This document shows positions 61,128-64,000 of a stretch of DNA of 64,000 nt, piece by piece. Below the pieces are notes generated by a model. The model was not told where the DNA came from. It was given only the letters and a program-made list of their open reading frames with translations, and did not search any database. Position numbers and translations under genes: made by a program. Source of the DNA: an uncultured Sphingomonadaceae bacterium (lineage in GTDB: Bacteria > Pseudomonadota > Alphaproteobacteria > Sphingomonadales > Sphingomonadaceae); assembly GCA_947501325.1 (NCBI GenBank), contig CANMVC010000002.1, positions 868,001 to 932,000 on the forward strand. The letters are read 5' to 3'. Positions within the stretch are counted from its first letter, which is position 1. Each line of letters starts with the position of its first letter.

Positions 61128-61472
61128 ATGCAAATGAAATTTTTCGTAACATGTCTTAGTGGTGCGTTGCTATTGTCGGGATGTGCCGGGCATCGGCACC
61201 CTCCGTACGGGCATGGCCGTGTACCCGTTGGTTTGCAAGTTACATTCATCACCCAGGCACCACCACCGCCGCGACGTGTAGCCATTTCCCCAGCGCCCGT
61301 CGCCGGAGCCATCTGGATAGACGGATATTGGAACTGGACGGGCGCACGGTTTGTCTGGGTCGATGGTTTTTGGGATCGCAATCCGCCGAGAGGTAACGTT
61401 TGGGAAAGAAGTCGCTGGATGCACACCAAACGGGGCTGGTATCGAAAGCCGGGCCGCTGGCGAAAACGCTGA
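61128..61472 (+). CDS. YXWGXW-type repeat lipoprotein
   Basis: 114 residues. Lipobox LSGC at residues ~16-19. After a Pro-rich stretch come WIDGYWNWTGARFVWVDGFW, then WERSRWMHTKRGWYRKPGRW: repeats of the (Y/W)xWxxxxW type found in small envelope lipoproteins of this family. Very basic end. Function unknown; probably outer membrane attached. A GGAG site precedes the first ATG; ATG 61134 is an alternative. Confidence 0.78.
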   Translation: MQMKFFVTCLSGALLLSGCAGHRHPPYGHGRVPVGLQVTFITQAPPPPRRVAISPAPVAGAIWIDGYWNWTGARFVWVDGFWDRNPPRGNVWERSRWMHTKRGWYRKPGRWRKR

Positions 61473-61643
61473 GAATGTAGGTTAGGGTTGATAATTATTA
61501 AATCCCAACAATCTTCAACGCCGGACCCCTCACTAAGGAGTTCTACATATTTCCCCGTTCCGAGACAGTTCATAAAACTGGCAGCGATCAAGTGCGCCTA
61601 TCTTTTTGCTCTGGTGGCAGGATTGGAAAAAAGGAATCCGGTG

Positions 61644-62423
61644 ATGATGGAAAAAATGGCAATCGATGGTGCCGAAAATGTTGTTGGATTATCCTATTGC
61701 GGCACAATCTCGGCAGAGGATATCGATCGGTCCTATGAGCTGATGATTCCTGCAATGAAAGATGGAAAGCCAGTCAGTTTGTATATCGAAATGCTGGACG
61801 GTTTTGATATCGAAGCGCCGGCTCTGTTCAAGGATCTTCGGCGATCACCGGAGATCATGAGCAAGTTCAAACAAATCGAACGCGTAGCAGTTGTCACCAA
61901 CCAGGATTGGTTACGCGGAATTGTTCGACTGGAAGACGCTGTACTTTCCCTTTTCAACAGCGACATCGCTTTACAAGTCTATAGCGAAGATGAACGCAAT
62001 CAGGCCAAGTCCTGGGTCGCGGGTGAAACGACCTACAGTCATGAACCGTCCATCGTTGAGCTAACCACCGACGATCCCTACACTGCTGCGTTCGAGATCA
62101 ACGGCAAAGTCCGCAAGGAGGATATTGAGTTGAGCAAAAAAATGATGACCGAGTTCATGACCGACGATCCACCTCGACGTCTGCTGGCGCGCATCAGGAA
62201 ACTAGACGGGCTGCAGCCGTCGACGCTTTTTGACGGTCAGATGATTCAAATGAAACGGGAAGCACGAAAACATCTCGATCGCTATGCAATAGTTGGTGGG
62301 CCAGAATGGCTACAGCATCTGGCTCGGGCGATGGCACCATTGTTTGATTTTCAAATCCGGACTTTTGAACTGGACGAAGAAGAAAGTGCCTGGGAATGGT
62401 TGGAAGAAAAAGTGGCCGCCTGA
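61644..62423 (+). CDS. Tandem SpoIIAA-like (STAS-related) protein
   Basis: 259 residues from ATG 61644 (61647 is adjacent), preceded by AAAGGAA. Two SpoIIAA-like domains follow each other: the first (about 1-125) with YCGTISAEDIDRSYELMIPAM and ERVAVVTNQDWLRGIVRLED; the second (about 135-259) with FEINGKVRKEDIELSKKMMT and DRYAIVGGPEWLQHLARAMAP. Single-domain proteins of this type are common and small; a tandem copy is less so. Role unknown. The frame extends upstream to 61488, but without support. Confidence 0.8.
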   Translation: MMEKMAIDGAENVVGLSYCGTISAEDIDRSYELMIPAMKDGKPVSLYIEMLDGFDIEAPALFKDLRRSPEIMSKFKQIERVAVVTNQDWLRGIVRLEDAVLSLFNSDIALQVYSEDERNQAKSWVAGETTYSHEPSIVELTTDDPYTAAFEINGKVRKEDIELSKKMMTEFMTDDPPRRLLARIRKLDGLQPSTLFDGQMIQMKREARKHLDRYAIVGGPEWLQHLARAMAPLFDFQIRTFELDEEESAWEWLEEKVAA

Positions 62424-62747
62424 GTCCGAAATTACGAACATTTTCAACCTGAAACGCTGTTAGGCGCAGTAGATTTCTGCTTGTGTATGGTTCGGCATTC
62501 AGATGAGGAATTAAATAGCGTCAAAGTCCAAAACATCACGTAAGCGGACATTAGAGCTTTGTCGCTTTTGACAGAAAAATTGAATTGATAGGTCCTGCCG
62601 GCACTCTAATCGCTTTAAAAAAGACAGAGTCAGCAATGAAGCTGTAACCCCCGACCTGTTTTTGATGTGTTTGTTGGTTCGCAAGCGGATATCAAAGCGC
62701 TGATAGAAAGTCCCCCGGAAATATTCAGCAGCAATAGTACCCGCTAT
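62424..62747. other. Intergenic stretch with a GTCCGC repeat half copy
   Basis: 324 bp between convergent genes. It contains TAAGCGGACATTAGAGC (about 62541), a half copy of the dispersed repeat. No gene or clear terminator is seen. Confidence 0.5.
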
Positions 62748-63734
62748 TCATTGACCTGTTTCAATTTCAGATATTGCGAGATTGATTTCTTGTAGTCGAT
62801 CGCCAGATCGTGACCCCGGCATGCCTTCATTCGATGCCATTTCCAGTTCCCTCTCGTCATAGGCCCAACGCTTGAGAAGCTCGATCTTGATATTATCCGG
62901 CAATGATGTTCCCATGAGCTTGTCCGGCGTTTCAAATGTCCCAGCTGGATCGGCCAATGCATGTCCTGGATCAATGTTATGGTCGTTAATTTGTGTACGC
63001 ATTATTTCGAGATAGATACGTCGATCAATATAGGCTTTGATCTCATCTTCACTCGAGAAGACTTTGCCGAACACATAATATTCACGGTCGTTGGCCCGAA
63101 CATAATTTTCGCCGCGGTAGAGCAGCCGCGCGTCATCAAGGGAATTGGTCGCATAATGATCTGCAAGCTTCTGCTGTTCATTTGGTAGGCCGTGGACATG
63201 TACATCATCGCCAGAATGCGCGGTCAATATTCTGGTTGCTCTGTGCTCATCAGCTTCGTCCCAAGTGCGAACCCAAAGCAATAGACCGCCTTTGCGCAGT
63301 TGTGCTTCAATATAGTCAGCGTGACGCTGTCCAAGGACGCGTGCAATAATTTTGCCGATCACGCCTCCGGCCCCGCCACCAATCGCTCCTGCCAGGATCG
63401 CTGCACTGATTGCTCCCCCTGATGCAACGATCGGGATAAACGTTGCCAGGGCACCGACATACAATAGTCCGCCAATGACCCCGCCCTCCGCATCACCCAT
63501 CGATTCAGTGGAAATGTAAGCAGTGGTTGGAACAGCGGTACTATCTTCCAATACCGTCACTGGAGTAAAGGTGTGTCCAAAGTTTTCCCGTATCACTTTA
63601 TTTGAAGCAAGCAGACTGAGATCGGCCCTGTCAAAACCGTGGGTGAGCAAGTCATCGACCGCTGCTTGCAGAGTTTCTTCAGTATGAAAGACACCAACCG
63701 CTTCTCTGACCGTTCGAACTGGTATATCAACCAT
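62748..63734 (-). CDS. Stress-type protein with glycine-zipper membrane segment
   Basis: 328 residues from ATG 63734 (MVDIPVRTVREAVGVFHTEE), which has GGAA upstream; 63752 is also possible. The N-terminal domain (about 8-60) is of the YflT/general-stress-17M type (FHTEETLQAAVDDLLTHGFD). A glycine-zipper membrane region follows (about 85-135, AILAGAIGGGAGGVIGKIIA). Further on is a DIVRV-like domain with VHVHGL, and the C-terminal block IKIELLKRWAYDERELEMAS, shared with other alphaproteobacterial stress-related proteins. Likely membrane associated; function unknown. Confidence 0.72.
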   Translation of the reverse strand: MVDIPVRTVREAVGVFHTEETLQAAVDDLLTHGFDRADLSLLASNKVIRENFGHTFTPVTVLEDSTAVPTTAYISTESMGDAEGGVIGGLLYVGALATFIPIVASGGAISAAILAGAIGGGAGGVIGKIIARVLGQRHADYIEAQLRKGGLLLWVRTWDEADEHRATRILTAHSGDDVHVHGLPNEQQKLADHYATNSLDDARLLYRGENYVRANDREYYVFGKVFSSEDEIKAYIDRRIYLEIMRTQINDHNIDPGHALADPAGTFETPDKLMGTSLPDNIKIELLKRWAYDERELEMASNEGMPGSRSGDRLQEINLAISEIETGQ

Positions 63735-64000
63735 TGTAGATATTCCTTCCAAAGTTTTCCGCTAGCGTATCAACTGGCCTGCAACCTTGCTGCACAGCGT
63801 TCGAAAGCAGGCTTGTGGCATAAGGTTGAAGCATTTCTGAGCCGCGCCTTGGCCGCCACTATCATTTCAAATGGCCATAATATTGTCTTCTATCTTGTTG
63901 AAGATATCTCTGGCGTTCATTTCACCAAAGAAAGTCAAGGATCCTACAACCATAGCGTTTCATCAATCAGTAAAAGTCCTTAAAAACCTTTGCCACAATG

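Noticed and set aside
63639-63983. Rightward 114-codon frame at the right edge
   Set aside because: It is antisense to the start of the glycine-zipper protein gene and lacks a ribosome site.

Overview
The window carries an almost complete photosynthesis gene cluster (about 1-34.4 kb) followed by about 29 kb of envelope, regulatory and hypothetical genes. Gene content and order (acsF, puhCBA, lhaA, bchMLHBNF, ppaA-ppsR, bchG-bchP, pufMLAB, bchZYXC, crtF, crtDC, bchO-bchD-bchI) are typical of aerobic anoxygenic phototrophs of the Sphingomonadales. The aerobic cyclase acsF, the lack of puc, pufC and pufX, and the TonB receptors further on fit that placement. The genus is not certain; the moderate G+C (judged by eye) would suit Sphingorhabdus/Parasphingorhabdus-like bacteria.

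Layout of the cluster. Positions 1-12.5 kb are one leftward transcription unit, bchF-bchN-bchB-bchH-bchL-bchM-lhaA-puhA-puhB-puhC-orf98-acsF, with most junctions overlapping as ATGA. It makes protochlorophyllide and chlorophyllide a and assembles the reaction centre H subunit. Rightward genes at 12.7-19.4 kb are ppaA (B12-binding antirepressor type), ppsR, bchG, a PucC-family transporter, bchP, tspO and a small membrane protein. The leftward bchC-bchX-bchY-bchZ-pufB-pufA-pufL-pufM superoperon (26.8-19.4 kb) ends at a strong terminator. crtF (leftward) and crtD-crtC (rightward) make methoxylated carotenoids. A leftward bchI-bchD-bchO-small ORF unit (34.4-30.6 kb) closes the cluster and encodes the Mg-chelatase motor subunits. 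TGT-N12-ACA PpsR boxes lie before bchF/ppaA, bchG, bchC and, in degenerate form, crtF/crtD.

Right of the cluster, 34.4-37.3 kb is a degraded zone: an array of short CAGGGAA/TTCCCTG repeats, a truncated TonB-receptor fragment, and copies of a palindromic GTCCGCTTT repeat around very small membrane ORFs. 37.3-42.2 kb holds a full TonB-dependent receptor, a divergent DUF3604 lipoprotein and a TetR regulator that appears to start at CTG.

43.2-52.3 kb is a block of secreted proteins of unknown role: a five-gene leftward operon including a repeat protein and DUF1036-like proteins, plus a DUF4136 lipoprotein and an MliC-like lysozyme-inhibitor protein. Next to it is a divergent 7TMR-type histidine kinase/LuxR response regulator pair. 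Three near-identical palindromic sites occur in this block, two of them in promoters of the secreted genes.

52.8-64 kb holds an HD-GYP gene and a PRPP-synthetase remnant joined head to head at their damaged 5' ends, a FixJ-type regulator, lipoproteins, a protein that appears to contain three fused outer-membrane beta-barrels, a DR-rich repeat protein, a tandem SpoIIAA-like protein and a glycine-zipper stress-type protein.
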